This document shows positions 49,113 through 60,100 of a stretch of 64,000 nucleotides of DNA, piece by piece. This DNA comes from Trochalopteron elliotii. Taxonomy: Eukaryota; Chordata; Aves; Passeriformes; Leiothrichidae. The notes below the pieces were generated by a model that had not been told where the DNA came from, did no database searches, and was given only the letters and a program-made list of their open reading frames with translations. Both the position numbers and the translations under genes were made by a program. The stretch spans positions 2,570,441 to 2,634,440 of the forward strand of contig JANPWX010000126.1 of assembly GCA_024734555.1 (NCBI GenBank), written 5' to 3'. Every line of letters starts with the position of its first letter. The stretch's first letter is position 1.

Positions 49113-50088
49113 GCCAAAGACTCCAGAATGAGCTTCAAGCCCATCCGCAGTGATTTACCTTTCTGTAGACTTGCTGCTTAAAAAAAAAGAAAAAAGAAAA
49201 AAAAAAACAAACAAAAAAGGGGGCAACTCCCCATACTCTGTTCAGTCATGAGAGGCCTAAACAAATGTAGCTTTAACATTTAAAAAAAAAGTTCCTTTTT
49301 TTTCCTTTTTTTAAAAAAGAAAGGTCCACAGCCAAGCTGATGCATTTAGTCCCAGTCTCCCTTCAAATTTTGATGACCTGGCAAGAAATGCCTCTTCTTT
49401 TTGCACACATCAACTTCATTGCCATATTGCTCATGTGAAGCAGGTAGGGGGACCTTGGGGAACTTTCTCAGCCTCTGCTGGCTCCCCCCTCTCTGCCTCA
49501 TTCTGTGTTCCTGTCACTGTACTCACCTCCTCTCTTAAAACCAAACTCAACAGGGGTATTTCTTGCCATTAAAAAGAAAACAAAGTACACCTTTTCAGTG
49601 GCCTAAGTAGCTGTGAAATAACAGCATTCTCAAGTGCAGAAGCTGTGTCTGTGGACCATCTCACAGGGTTGGCAGCCCCTCCAGAGACTGTGGGAAAGCC
49701 ACAGCAGTGGTGGAGCCCACCCCGTCCCCTGGGCTGGTGATGGTGGGGGCAGCAGCTCCCAGGGCTGCACCAGCCCCAGTACTTCACTTAAAGAAATGGC
49801 GAAGCCTCCCTTACCATCCCACCCCATTTTGGTTTTGATCTTTGTCCTTGGCACACATTACCACGTGCCACCTTCTCCCATAAAACACGCAAACCTCTTT
49901 TGCCTTACCCATGACTGAACAGGGACTGGATGCCCTGGGAATTTCTTTCAGTGAGCAGGGGGTCGTCTTTACTTTTCTAGTAGTTTCGTATGAATATTCT
50001 TTGCTTAGAGGTACTTGTTTTATTAAAGGAAAAAACCATTGTAACGTTTATGTGAATGTTTGAACTGGAAGGTCTGAGGTTAATTCTA

Positions 50089-50110
50089 GGGTGGGTGGGT
50101 GGGGAGGGGG
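50089..50110 (+). promoter_or_regulatory. HIC2: G-quadruplex motif in the HIC2 3' UTR (1)
   Basis: Four or more G-tracts of at least three with one-base loops: GGG at 50089-50091, 50093-50095 and 50097-50099, GGGG at 50101-50104, GGGGG at 50106-50110. It is on the transcribed-sense strand, so it could fold in the RNA. Such short loops give very stable structures. Confidence 0.75.
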
Positions 50111-50219
50111 TTTGATGTAGGCTGGACTTGCTACAAGTTCCATAGGTACTTTTTTATTATTTTTTTATTTTATTTTTTGTGTGTGTGTATGTTTTTAGCT
50201 TTCCTCCCTCACTAAAGAG

Positions 50220-50241
50220 CAAGTCTGTGTGGACAGACTTG
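50220..50241 (+). promoter_or_regulatory. HIC2: perfect RNA hairpin in the HIC2 3' UTR
   Basis: AAGTCTGT at 50221-50228 and ACAGACTT at 50233-50240 are exact complements around a GTGG loop. The flanking C50220 and G50241 also pair, giving a 9-bp stem, and a G-U pair could extend it by one. It ends ten bases before a let-7 seed match. It may be a binding site for an RNA-binding protein. As DNA, it contains paired GTCT/AGAC Smad-type boxes. Confidence 0.6.
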
Positions 50242-50250
50242 TGACCTTTG

Positions 50251-50257
50251 CTACCTC
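50251..50257 (+). promoter_or_regulatory. HIC2: let-7 seed match (7mer) in the HIC2 3' UTR
   Basis: CTACCTC is complementary to bases 2-8 of let-7. HIC2 is, to my recollection, a predicted and studied let-7 target in mammals, which makes this site credible. A second match lies at 53236-53242. Confidence 0.5.
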
Positions 50258-51429
50258 TTGAATTCATGAGAACAATAAGATGGTTAGTAAAAGATTAGGC
50301 ATTTTTTTTTCTTTTATTGTAAGTAATTAAATGTATAAAAGTAGAAGCTAAATTAAAGTTAAGGGATTTTTACCACCCCGTCCTTCCATCAAAAGTCAAC
50401 TAGAGAAATGTTAAAGCAAAGCTTGGCCAAAGACAAAGCAAAAAATACACTGAGCTAAAGGCTGTGCTGGCTGCTCGGACTGGCTCAATTTGCAGTCTCT
50501 TGGCTGTCTGTAGTTACTTTTAGATAAAAGCAGAAAATTTCTCTGAGCTTTTTGGGCCCTTTCCAGCTTTGTTTATTGAGTCTGGATACTATGGGGAGGG
50601 GAAAATGTCCCCCTCATCTTCCACTCCCCCAGCACATCTGGGTCAGTCTGTAAACACCTGGCAGGACAGAGGGTGAGGGCATAGCAGCCTATAATTTACT
50701 AGAATCCAGAGTGCAATAAGGTGGGGGAGAGGAGGAGAAAGCAAACCAAAGTGTTTCATATCCTCCCTTTTAGACAATTTAACACACGCACACAAAAAAA
50801 AAAAAAAAGAAAGAAAAATGAAAAGAAACAAAATGTTCTTGCAACATCTGCCTAAGACATCACAGCCAACAGCTGCTATTGGTTTAGGAGAGAAGACAGA
50901 GAACTTTGCCCACCGATTCTTGGCCCCCTTGACTTTGTTGGCGTGACCTTGTGGAAAGCTATGGCTTATTTCAAGCCTCCCGTGACTGTGGTGGTAAAAA
51001 TTCACAGCCAGTAGAATCATCCCTTCTGAAATGACTAAGGTTTACACTTGCAGTTTTTCATTTGTTGGTTTTTGGTGTTTTGGTTTTGTTTTTTTTTTCA
51101 CTCAAACCAGTATAGTCTCTATGCGTAAGTTTTACCAAACCTCACGTTTTGTCTTTTTTTTAAAAAAAAACAAAACAAACAATTTTTAAAGTTTTGACCA
51201 AAAAAGAAAAAAAAAAAGAAAAAAGTGAGCATGTTTGACTAAAACAAAGAAATATAAGCTTCATTTTCTATTGGGGTTTTTTTGCTTTTTTTTTTTTTTT
51301 TTGTTTGTTTGCTTGTTTTATTTTTTGTTTTGTTTTAAGGTAGACTAGTCCATGAGAAGTTTTTGGGTCAATTGAATGAACTGAGGAAACTGGAATCCAG
51401 GCTCCAAGCAATAGACAACCCAAAGGCGC

Positions 51430-52140
51430 TGAGCCTTGGCCTGGTGTCACGTTACAGGGAACACTCGCCCCTCTCCAGCCGCTCCCGTGTGCTTCTCCCA
51501 GTGCCATTGTCCGCTTGCTCCCGGACGCCTGCGAGCCCTGGAGCGCGGAAGGGGTGCATGGACTTTTGGTTTTGTCTAACTGTGCTGAGACGCGCTGTTT
51601 CCTTTTCGGGGGTTAAGTGGGCTTTTAGCGTCTTTAGCACTTCCACATTGTTGAATACATATGGAGTTATTTTTTCCTTGATTCCCCCTGAGAATGTCCC
51701 CAAAAATAGTCTTTCGGGAGGACAGGGAAGGCCGTGCCATCTACCTTGTTTTCAGAGCGCATCTGAGCAGAGCCCAGGGACAGCTGTGCAAGATGAGTTC
51801 CTCCCCTCCAGCCACCCAAGGCGGAGCTGGCCCCGCTCCGGCTCCCCTTGGAGCCGCCCGGCCAAGGAGCCACTTCTGAACCCGGGTTTAGCTCCCTTAG
51901 CGAGGGCTCCGGCCGGGCTGGGCCCTGTCCGGGCTGCGGGGTTTGGATGCAGCTCTGCCCCATCCCCTGTGCCCGTGCTGGCGCTGGGGACGGCGCTGGA
52001 GCTGCCAGAAGCCACCTTGGCCCCGCGCCTGTCGCTGGGACCGAGGGAGCCGAGCCCGGGAGCGGCCCAAGGCACCGCACGGAGCTCCTTGCAGGCAAAG
52101 CCCCGCTCCCCCTCTCCTAATTCCATTTTCACGTGTGTGT
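51430..52140. promoter_or_regulatory. CpG-island-like block inside the HIC2 3' UTR
   Basis: About 700 bp with high GC and roughly fifty CpG dinucleotides by eye, bounded by strongly A/T-rich sequence on both sides. All six frames become long here, including a 262-codon plus-strand frame (51363-52151) that begins with TTG rather than ATG. Several overlapping minus-strand frames are equally long, so this reflects composition and is not good evidence of coding. It could be an intragenic CpG island, a promoter for an antisense or downstream transcript, or a product of GC-biased gene conversion. Confidence 0.55.
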
Positions 52141-52259
52141 GGGTGATGTAGCTTCTCCCCCTGCCCCAGGCCCCCTCTTCACTTGTTTCTTAAGCCTTGA
52201 GAATTACGTTGAACTTTCAGGACCCAATGCTATTTTTTTAAAACTATTTTTGGAGCATC

Positions 52260-52281
52260 TTTTTTTTTTTTTTTTTTTTTT
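52260..52281 (+). repeat. 22-base poly(T) tract in the 3' UTR
   Basis: Uninterrupted T run followed by AAATCCCC. It marks the end of the GC-rich block and the return to A/T-rich UTR sequence. Confidence 0.9.
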
Positions 52282-52600
52282 AAATCCCCTCCCCAGCACT
52301 TAAACAGTACGACATAAAGTCTGTGTACAGCAAGAGTATTGTACAAAAGGAAACTATGTTCTTTTTTTCAAATAGCTGTGTAAAGTTGTGTTCCATAGAC
52401 TGAGTATAAACAACATTTTCCAAATTGTGACAGTAATAATGAATAACTAATAATACTCAAAACTTCAGGGACTGTTTCAGGCCTGCTTGGGGCCTAAACA
52501 CTCAACTGCATTTGTACGACATAGTATTGTATCAACATTTTTCTGTATTTTAATGAGAAAGCAAAACACTAGTTTCATATTTAAGATTTTAAGAGTTTTA

Positions 52601-52615
52601 GGGTGGGGGGGAGGG
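52601..52615 (+). promoter_or_regulatory. HIC2: G-quadruplex motif in the HIC2 3' UTR (2)
   Basis: GGG at 52601-52603, a run of seven G at 52605-52611 that can supply two tracts, and GGG at 52613-52615, all with one-base loops. Confidence 0.6.
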
Positions 52616-52686
52616 AGTTGCATTTTTGTTTTTTTTTTTAATTTTATTTTGATTTTTTTTTTAAATACACAAAGAGCCTCAAGAGG

Positions 52687-52692
52687 AATAAA
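52687..52692 (+). terminator. HIC2: poly(A) signal AATAAA
   Basis: Canonical hexamer about 3.6 kb after the stop codon. A-rich sequence follows within 30-50 bases. It could define a shorter HIC2 mRNA. Confidence 0.35.
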
Positions 52693-52848
52693 ACAATTTA
52701 AAAGGAAACAAACAAAAAAAAAAGAAAACCACAAAAAGAAAAAAAAAGAGGCCAGGCAGCTTAAGTATATGCTTTAGTCACTTAGTTCCAGAATGTTTTC
52801 GGAATAACAGGAAAAAAAAAAGATAAAATAGCAAAAGTTGTATAAAAG

Positions 52849-52854
52849 AATAAA
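52849..52854 (+). terminator. HIC2: poly(A) signal AATAAA
   Basis: Canonical hexamer about 160 bases after the previous one, in UTR-like sequence. It is an alternative shorter 3' end. Confidence 0.35.
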
Positions 52855-53115
52855 GAAGCTCATACCCAAATTCACAAAACTATTTTTTAAACCAAAGCAC
52901 ATTTGAATGAGTATGGAACCTCACTTGGCTCAGAAAAGTACTAATATATTTATCTCATTGTTTACATAAACTTTTACAGTTTCAGACCTCAACAGATCTA
53001 GGGGCCAGTCAAAATTAATCTTTGCTTTTTCCATTGGTTTGTCTCTGAAGGCTATGCAGTGTTCCTCAGCTTGGGAGGGGGGATCTGTGTCCCAGCCTGC
53101 ATTCCAGCACTGCTC

Positions 53116-53138
53116 GGGGAGGGTGGGGAGAGGGTGGG
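53116..53138 (+). promoter_or_regulatory. HIC2: G-quadruplex motif in the HIC2 3' UTR (3)
   Basis: Five tracts: GGGG 53116-53119, GGG 53121-53123, GGGG 53125-53128, GGG 53132-53134, GGG 53136-53138, with loops of one to three bases. Confidence 0.7.
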
Positions 53139-53235
53139 CAATTAGAAATATGGCATGTAGAATTTTTTTTTCCTTCAGTCCGTGAGAGATGTTGCTGGGA
53201 GTGAGACCCAGGCACTATTGTAGAGGCATTCCAGC

Positions 53236-53242
53236 CTACCTC
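53236..53242 (+). promoter_or_regulatory. HIC2: second let-7 seed match in the HIC2 3' UTR
   Basis: CTACCTC in the distal UTR, present only if the transcript runs past the poly(A) signals at 52687 and 52849. Alternative polyadenylation would therefore change let-7 dosage. Confidence 0.4.
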
Positions 53243-54096
53243 TTCCTCTGAGGAGTCTGAGGGAACCAAGAGGGCAAAGGGAAATGCAAGAAGCTCTAGA
53301 GATAAAAAAGGATGTTAGATGTTGGGAGCTGCTGTACCCAGCACATCTCCTTAACTTCAGCCACGGGGAGCTGGGCTGTTTTCCAGTCCTTTACTGCAAA
53401 ACTTCCAAAAACAAATTCCTGGGGAAAAAAAAACCCCAAAAGCCCAGCTCAGTGCACTTGGGGCTGCCAGCAGGAGCCACAAAGATCACAGAAGACACCA
53501 AAGAGCTCTTAACACGCAGCTTCTGTGAGGCTTTGCGGCCGCTGCCCTGCCCGGGGGCACCGAGCGGCCCCGTCCTGTGCCCGCTGTGCTCTCTGGGCCC
53601 CTGAGCCCCTCATGGAACCCTGGGCTGATTCACTCCACACCTCACAGTCCTGCACAAAGAGCCCAACCAAAACTCCTCAGGCTGCCCAGGTGGAAACCTA
53701 AGCCGATCTGCATGGTAGAACAGTTTAAAGTTGACCAATGAGGATGGTTTGCTAAAATACCGCTGAAGCCAAAAATGAAAAGGTTTAAGAAAGCTCCCCA
53801 TCATTAGTCTTGACCCTTTGTAGCTTTTACCTTCTACACCAAAGCCACCTCAAACATTTGAGGGGGGGCTGATGGAAAATGAAATATTAATTTTGCCTGG
53901 TCTTAATATCTAACAAAGATGGTGCAAACACTATTTGACAGTGTTGTTTTTGTATCAATATGTATGTGCAGTAATGAATGTATTTATTTCTCAGATTCTG
54001 TATGCACAGTTTTGCAATGTAATTCAGAAAGTTGCAAACACAAAGATGTGTCCGCAGGGTCTTCTCTACAGGATTTCAAAAAAATGAAAAAAATAT

Positions 54097-54102
54097 ATTA
54101 AA
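54097..54102 (+). terminator. HIC2: probable distal poly(A) signal ATTAAA
   Basis: The common variant hexamer, placed right after the unique stretch 53880-54090 and followed by a long A-rich tract. This is the most likely end of the full-length HIC2 transcript, by position alone. Confidence 0.35.
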
Positions 54103-57100
54103 AAAAAAAGAAAAAAAAAGAAAAAAGGAATCTCAGAGACTCAGCATAGCCATAAACCATAACCTGTGAAGACAATACAAAGACTGGACTTTTGTAGCTT
54201 TGCATAGAAGAGGAATTTATGTTTTGCTGTATTTAAATGTTTCAATTTACAGTGTCGCTCTTTTAAGATTCCTGTTTTGGTTTTTGTTTTTGTTTTCCTC
54301 TCTCTCTTGTGTGTGGAAAGCATTGTTTTCAAGCAGTGCAGGTTCAAAGTCTGGGTTAGCAGTATTTTACCATGTTGCTTCAGTTCTGAAAAGCAGGAAT
54401 ATGGGTCTTGACCAGAGAAACATCCAGTGCACTTACTGAAACAAAATGAAATCTGAGGTGACTGCTGGCAAAATCCAGAGAAAGTGAAAGTCACTTGAGG
54501 AATAGCTGTGTGCTTCTGATTGCAGCTTGTGACTGTGACGAGTCTGTTGTCCTGCCTGAAGGACAGGATGTAGCTTGTTTTTAAAGTCCCCCTCATCCCT
54601 CACTTACTGTTTACTGTGATAGCAATAAGGATCTCCAAAGTGGGGAGTGGAGGCCTAGGATGGGCAGAGGAAGCTCCGTGCCAAACCCCACAGCCTCTGT
54701 GCCATCTCATGGTGGGCCTTGCAGATAGTACTGGAGCATCAGGTGTCACAGCACAGGGGGCTCGAGCCCCCTGGGAAAAGCTGTGCTGTACAAAGCCTCT
54801 TGTTCCAGTATTGGTGGAGTCAGCACCTACTACAGCCTTACAAATTAGCATGAAGAAAGGATGTTTGCTGATTGCTGGATATTTGCCAAATTCTGAAACC
54901 TTTCCAATCAGCAATGCTGGAGTTAAGGGAAAAGCAAATAAAAAAACAAAGAGACAAAACCTCCCTACGTTTTAAGTGGGTTTAAGAGGCTCTAGGTAGC
55001 AAACATCGAGCTGTCCCCAGACAGCAGAAATGCTCATCATTGAGATGGCACGTTTGGATAAACATTTGTTTAAGCAAGAATTTAAAATCTAAATGAACCC
55101 ACAGCTGTAATTCTGGAATAATTAAAGAGACTTTTTGGTATTTTTTTCTTAGTTTTTGTTTAAATAATTATTTGCTCAACATCAGTAAAGTCTCTCCATT
55201 TACTGTAAAATCCCTTCTTTGTATAAGCTTATTCTTGCACTCCAGAACTGGCCATATTCTTGAAAAAGAAAATTTAGGGGTTGCTTTCAATAGCTGAAAG
55301 TAGCCTTTTGCAGTGTTTTAAGTCCCATGGTACTTTATGGTCCTGATTTTAGTGCAGGAGACAAGCAGGCAAAAGGAAATGCTGTTTCTCAGCCCCTTTC
55401 CACTCCTCGTATTTTGCATTTTTTCAGAATAGGGTAAGAAATTTCACCTTTGATTATTTCCTGTTAGACTCAGTAAATTTGCTGCTTTCCTTGCAAAAGG
55501 AGAAGATTTGGGAACCCTTGTGAGGCAGTTCCAGCTCTGCTGTAAGGTTCCTAGCTGGTCCTCCAAGTCAGGAAGACTCCTTTGTTTCAGCCCCGGTTCA
55601 TCTTTCTGCCACATCAAAACTGCTGTTTATTCTGTTTTCCTTGTTTTAACTAAAAACTCAAAGATCCTGAAACATAAATTTAGAGATAGAAATGCATTTT
55701 TGTTCCATTGTCTCCTACTGCCACCATCTTCTTTCCTTCCTTCCCTAATTTTCCTAAGCATTTTGAAGGCCAGTGTTGAACACAGGGATCAGTGGTTTTG
55801 GAAGAGTGCAGCCCCTGTGGCACGTGGTGGGGCAGGTCTGAAGCACCACCCTTGACGTGGCATTTGCTGGCAGTTAGGGACCCACTTCATAGGGCTGCTT
55901 TCCCTGAGGAGTGGGACTGGTTTAAACTTCCTCTGTCACAAGTTACCAATCGAAGCACTCCCAGCACAGCTGTTCCTCTGACCTTCCACGGGACTTTTGA
56001 CTGGCTGGGGATAACTTTTCTATGAGGAGAGGATCTTGTCCTGGCTGGCTGGATATTTTCCCCATTTCATTTTAATATTTTAGATACAGCTGAAAAAGGG
56101 ATGTTGCATCACCCCTTTTGGTTTTTGGTTTTTGTTTGTTTGGTTTTTTTTTCATTTTAAGCCTTAAGTATCAGTCAGTCTGGAAGCCCTGGATGTTTCC
56201 TGGGGAGGGGGAAAGGAGGGGAGGTCAAGGGAAAGGCCGACATTCCTGCTGCAATGTTCTGTTCATTTCCTTCAAGAGCTTGAATTCAGGTCAGAGCCAC
56301 AATAGTTGTGGCTTCAACTCAAGTGTCATATAAAAAAGATACAGAAATTATAATATGATCTCAGCATTCAGAAATTTGCAGTCTTAATGTACAGTGATGA
56401 GAAACTGTTATTTTATGATCTTTTCATTAAAAGCTTGATTGAAAAATTACATCTCTTGCTCTAGAGTTCACCTTGTTCCTATAGCTGACTCTCTCCATGT
56501 TTTCTCTTCATTTATTCTTGCCCAGGGATCTGAACCAGCTACTTCACAAAGAGACCCCCTCCCCACATACACAGCCTAAAAAAGGCACTCAGCCTCACAT
56601 TTTATGCACCTTTCCACTTGGGTCATAAGCCAAACTCTGACACTTGTTAGAATGTAAGAAAGGATGAATTGTGCAGGCCAGGTGGGCACACAGAAATGGT
56701 GCAAGCAATGGATAATGCACCAATCATAATTTCACTTTTTTTGTTGTGACCCTGAGCAAGATGAGTCTGATTTTGAAAAGTTACCCCTGTTTTGTCCTAA
56801 CCACAGTCTGAAAGCAGCATTTGCCAGGGACAGTAGATGGTAGGTGGACCTGCCAATCCATAAATCCCTCCAGACTATTTGGGCTCTAAGTGTAATTATG
56901 GGGAGCAGCGAGGAAGCTGAGGCAGAAAATTTTCCTAAAAGAAATTATAGTTCTCCACCCACCTATGGTGCAGGTAAGAGGGGTAAATGCCTCCCGGGAA
57001 GATGAATGTAATTGATGACAAAAACACCCACTGCAGATTACAAACCCCCAGGGTTACAATTCAGTCCTTTTTCCTTGGACAGGTTAAATGTGATTCTAGC

Positions 57101-60100
57101 AAAATTAATGCACATTTCCTGAGCCTGGGTTCTAAATGGGATTTTTTCTGGTTCCCAGGCTGATTTTTTGGATCTAAGAATTCTTTAATAAAATACCTAT
57201 TTAATCGAAACAAATAAAGAATCTTCACTACACTGCAAGAGCCAAGTCTAATATTTTGCAGCACTTCCTTTGTAACACTACTCATCACCTCAGTTGTGCC
57301 ATTTCTCCCAGAGCCTGGTAGAATGCTGTAATATGCAGCAGAGTAACCCTGGTGTTCAATTCATATAGTTCATTTTTTTCTTTAAACACAATGCTGACTA
57401 TATTTTAAAGTGACTGAATGAAGGAGCTTCAAGTTTAGTCAGTTTTCTGACAGGTTGCAAAGTCAGCAGCACTGGCAAGAAAATCATTTTTATTTGTCCT
57501 TGGAGATGTGTTTTACCCAGCAAGGTTAAAGAGAAGGACAAAAATGAACAGAAAAACAGATGAAGAGCTACAGAAAACCAGAGGCTGTTTTTCAACATCT
57601 CAGATGTGGTAATGAGCCTGCACTCTTTTCCCAGCTATCAGTGACTTTTCCTGGTTTTTCCCTTTTATTTCTAATTTCTTCTGGAAGTTTTTGCTTCCTG
57701 GCACCTATTTCTCTGTGGTATAAGTGGTTTCTAGCATAGTTAAAAGATTGCATGTTCTGTTTTACTTTCTTTGCCGTGGTCAGCTCCTTTTCATCTCATA
57801 AGATCCTGTAACAACTATACAAAACCCTTCATACAGTGACTCCCAACTGAAATGCAGCTGCCTCTGCAGTGGAACAGAGAAATATGTACAACTGAAATGC
57901 AGAGTGCAGGATGTAAAGGATACCAGATATGTCTGGAATGCCTGGGAATTTGTACTTTCTTCCCTCTGCTTTCATTACCCCCATTTATTGGAAGGATTTC
58001 TTTTCTCCCAAACCCACACTCACTTGCTTCCTTCCTCTCCACTACCCTTCACCCTCTTGAAGAGCAGACATTGGGTCAAACCTTTGAATGATAGGTTTGG
58101 TTTTTGCTTTCTTGCAGGAAATATTTCATCAAAATTGGAACTTTTCCATGGGAACAAATTTTTTTTTAATGAAATTTTGTTTCAGCCGCTGTTGAGGTCC
58201 CATTTGGACTCTGCTGAGTAGATACAGATGGAGGATGTTTGTTTCATAAGAATCACCATGACTGATACCACATTAAGAAGTTAAAAAGGAAGGACAATTT
58301 TTAATAAAGAATAATTTCAGGTCAGAAAGCCGAAAGACTAGCATCTCACTTTGCAAATTATTTCTAAAATATGCCTTCATCCTATTTTGTATTGAAGATA
58401 AACTGAAGCACTAGAGATTTCATCTGCAAGTAATGCTACATTTTCAAAAGGCCTAAGACTGCTGAAGCAGTTAATTTTGTGTATCTATCTGAGTTTTGTT
58501 TGTCTGGATGTCTTACAAAGTTGTCCAGGTTTCAGCAAATTGATTTTGTGTGCACTTGTGCAAAGCCTGCTGTGTACCAAGTTTAGTGTGACCTGGCTTA
58601 AACAGTATTAGCTAAAGCAGGTGTACTTGCCATAGGAAAATCCATTGTTCTTGTGGTGTGGGAGGTAGCTCCTGCAGCCCCCTATAAGCTGCACCTCAAG
58701 AATCAAACTGCATCTCCCACAGGAGAGGTTGGCTGCTCTCAGCAGAGCCTTAGGTCTCTCACCCCTTCCAGGGGGTGTGTTTATCATGTTCAGCTCCCAA
58801 CTCAGAACCATAAATACTCCGAAGTTTGCTATTTGGACCAAAATTGCTTCTCTCTGCATCTCCTCTGGGCACTGCTCTTGCCTCAATTCTGCAGTTTCCT
58901 TCCTGCTACAGGTCACCATATCACATCTTCCTTCCTTCCCTTCATGGCTCTGTAGCAGCGATCAGTTGTGGGTTTGCTTTTTTGCCCTGCAGTTGTGCTG
59001 TCTTAGTGATGAACACTGTTGGAAGCTGCTGCAAAGCAAGGTTTGGATCCATATGTTTCAGCTCAGTAGCTGAGCCAGTTGTAAGAGAGCACGATCTCCT
59101 GCAGTTACAGTGCATCCATAGCTCCAACACTGCAGAGTAAAGAACATCCATCATACTGTCTTCTGCTGTTCCAGGTGCTAAGAACAGAGGCCAATGTAGC
59201 TGGCATGTATCAGCCCAGGAGGTGATTCATGGTCCTGCCTACCTCCTTTGCTTCTGCCTTCTCACCATTTTGCCCCTTACTTTTTAGTGAGGAGAGATGT
59301 TGCAGGGCTGTCTCAGCAGAAGAGGGTAATTTTTTTGATAATTTGGCTCTGAAGCAAAGGTTTAATTCTCCCGCTCTGTTCTTGCCTATTCTCTCCTTCT
59401 TGCACACAATACTCAGATTTTAAAAAACCAGACAGAATCCTGCACCCCTTGTCTCTGGATCCAGACTCAGCGGGTTCCTTTACTTTTCATTAGAGATTTT
59501 GAATTTGATAAAAATCAAGAACTCTTCCAGAAGCCACGCTTGAAGCAAGCAGCATTTTAGGCTAGTAAAATCAGGCCATAGCTTTCCCTCAATTTCAGAG
59601 GACAGCAGTGGCACAGCAGATTCTAGCTCTAAGATCTTTTGGTCAGTCTCCCTTCACAGTCCCCAGTCAGGCACTGGGGATTCAGACGCAGGAACCTGGC
59701 CAGACAACATAACCACATCCCCTGGCTCTGGCTGCACAGGGAGCACTTTATGAGCACTAGGCAGAACTGAGCTTCACACCTGCTTCTCTGGAGCCCTACA
59801 GAGCTCTGTGTCTTTGCAGTAACAGGCCTGGCCATTCAAACACCATCTGGGACTGGCCAGACAGATCTGACTGCAGGACAGTGGCAAGGGCAGCATCACC
59901 AGATGGCAGTTCTCAGCCTCCCAAGCATCTGTAAAATGTGCAGAACTAAGCACTGGGTTCCTAGCCTTGTCACCAGAGGCTCTTGCTACCCCCATCAGTG
60001 GGCAGCAGCCTCCTGCCAAGTCCAGCTGGTCCCCTTGCCACAACAGCAGCCAAAGGCCAGCCAGAGAAGATTGCACAACCAGGCCTTGATCTGTATTTTC

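Larger units (their letters stand above)
49113..54102 (+). other. HIC2: HIC2 3' UTR (end inferred)
   Basis: The stop codon TAA ends at 49112. I infer a UTR of about 5 kb. The sequence keeps a UTR-like texture of A/T homopolymer runs alternating with unique sequence. Poly(A) signals sit at 52687, 52849 and 54097. The last stretch (about 53880-54100), which includes a TATTTATTT AU-rich element at 53981-53989, ends in an ATTAAA followed by long A-rich sequence. As remembered, human HIC2 also has a 3' UTR of several kilobases. Shorter forms ending near 52.7-52.9 kb are possible. RNA evidence would be needed to fix the end. Confidence 0.55.

Noticed and set aside
51363..52151. 262-codon plus-strand open frame in the HIC2 3' UTR
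   Set aside because: It starts at TTG, not ATG, shows no domain, and overlaps equally long minus-strand frames. GC-rich composition explains it.
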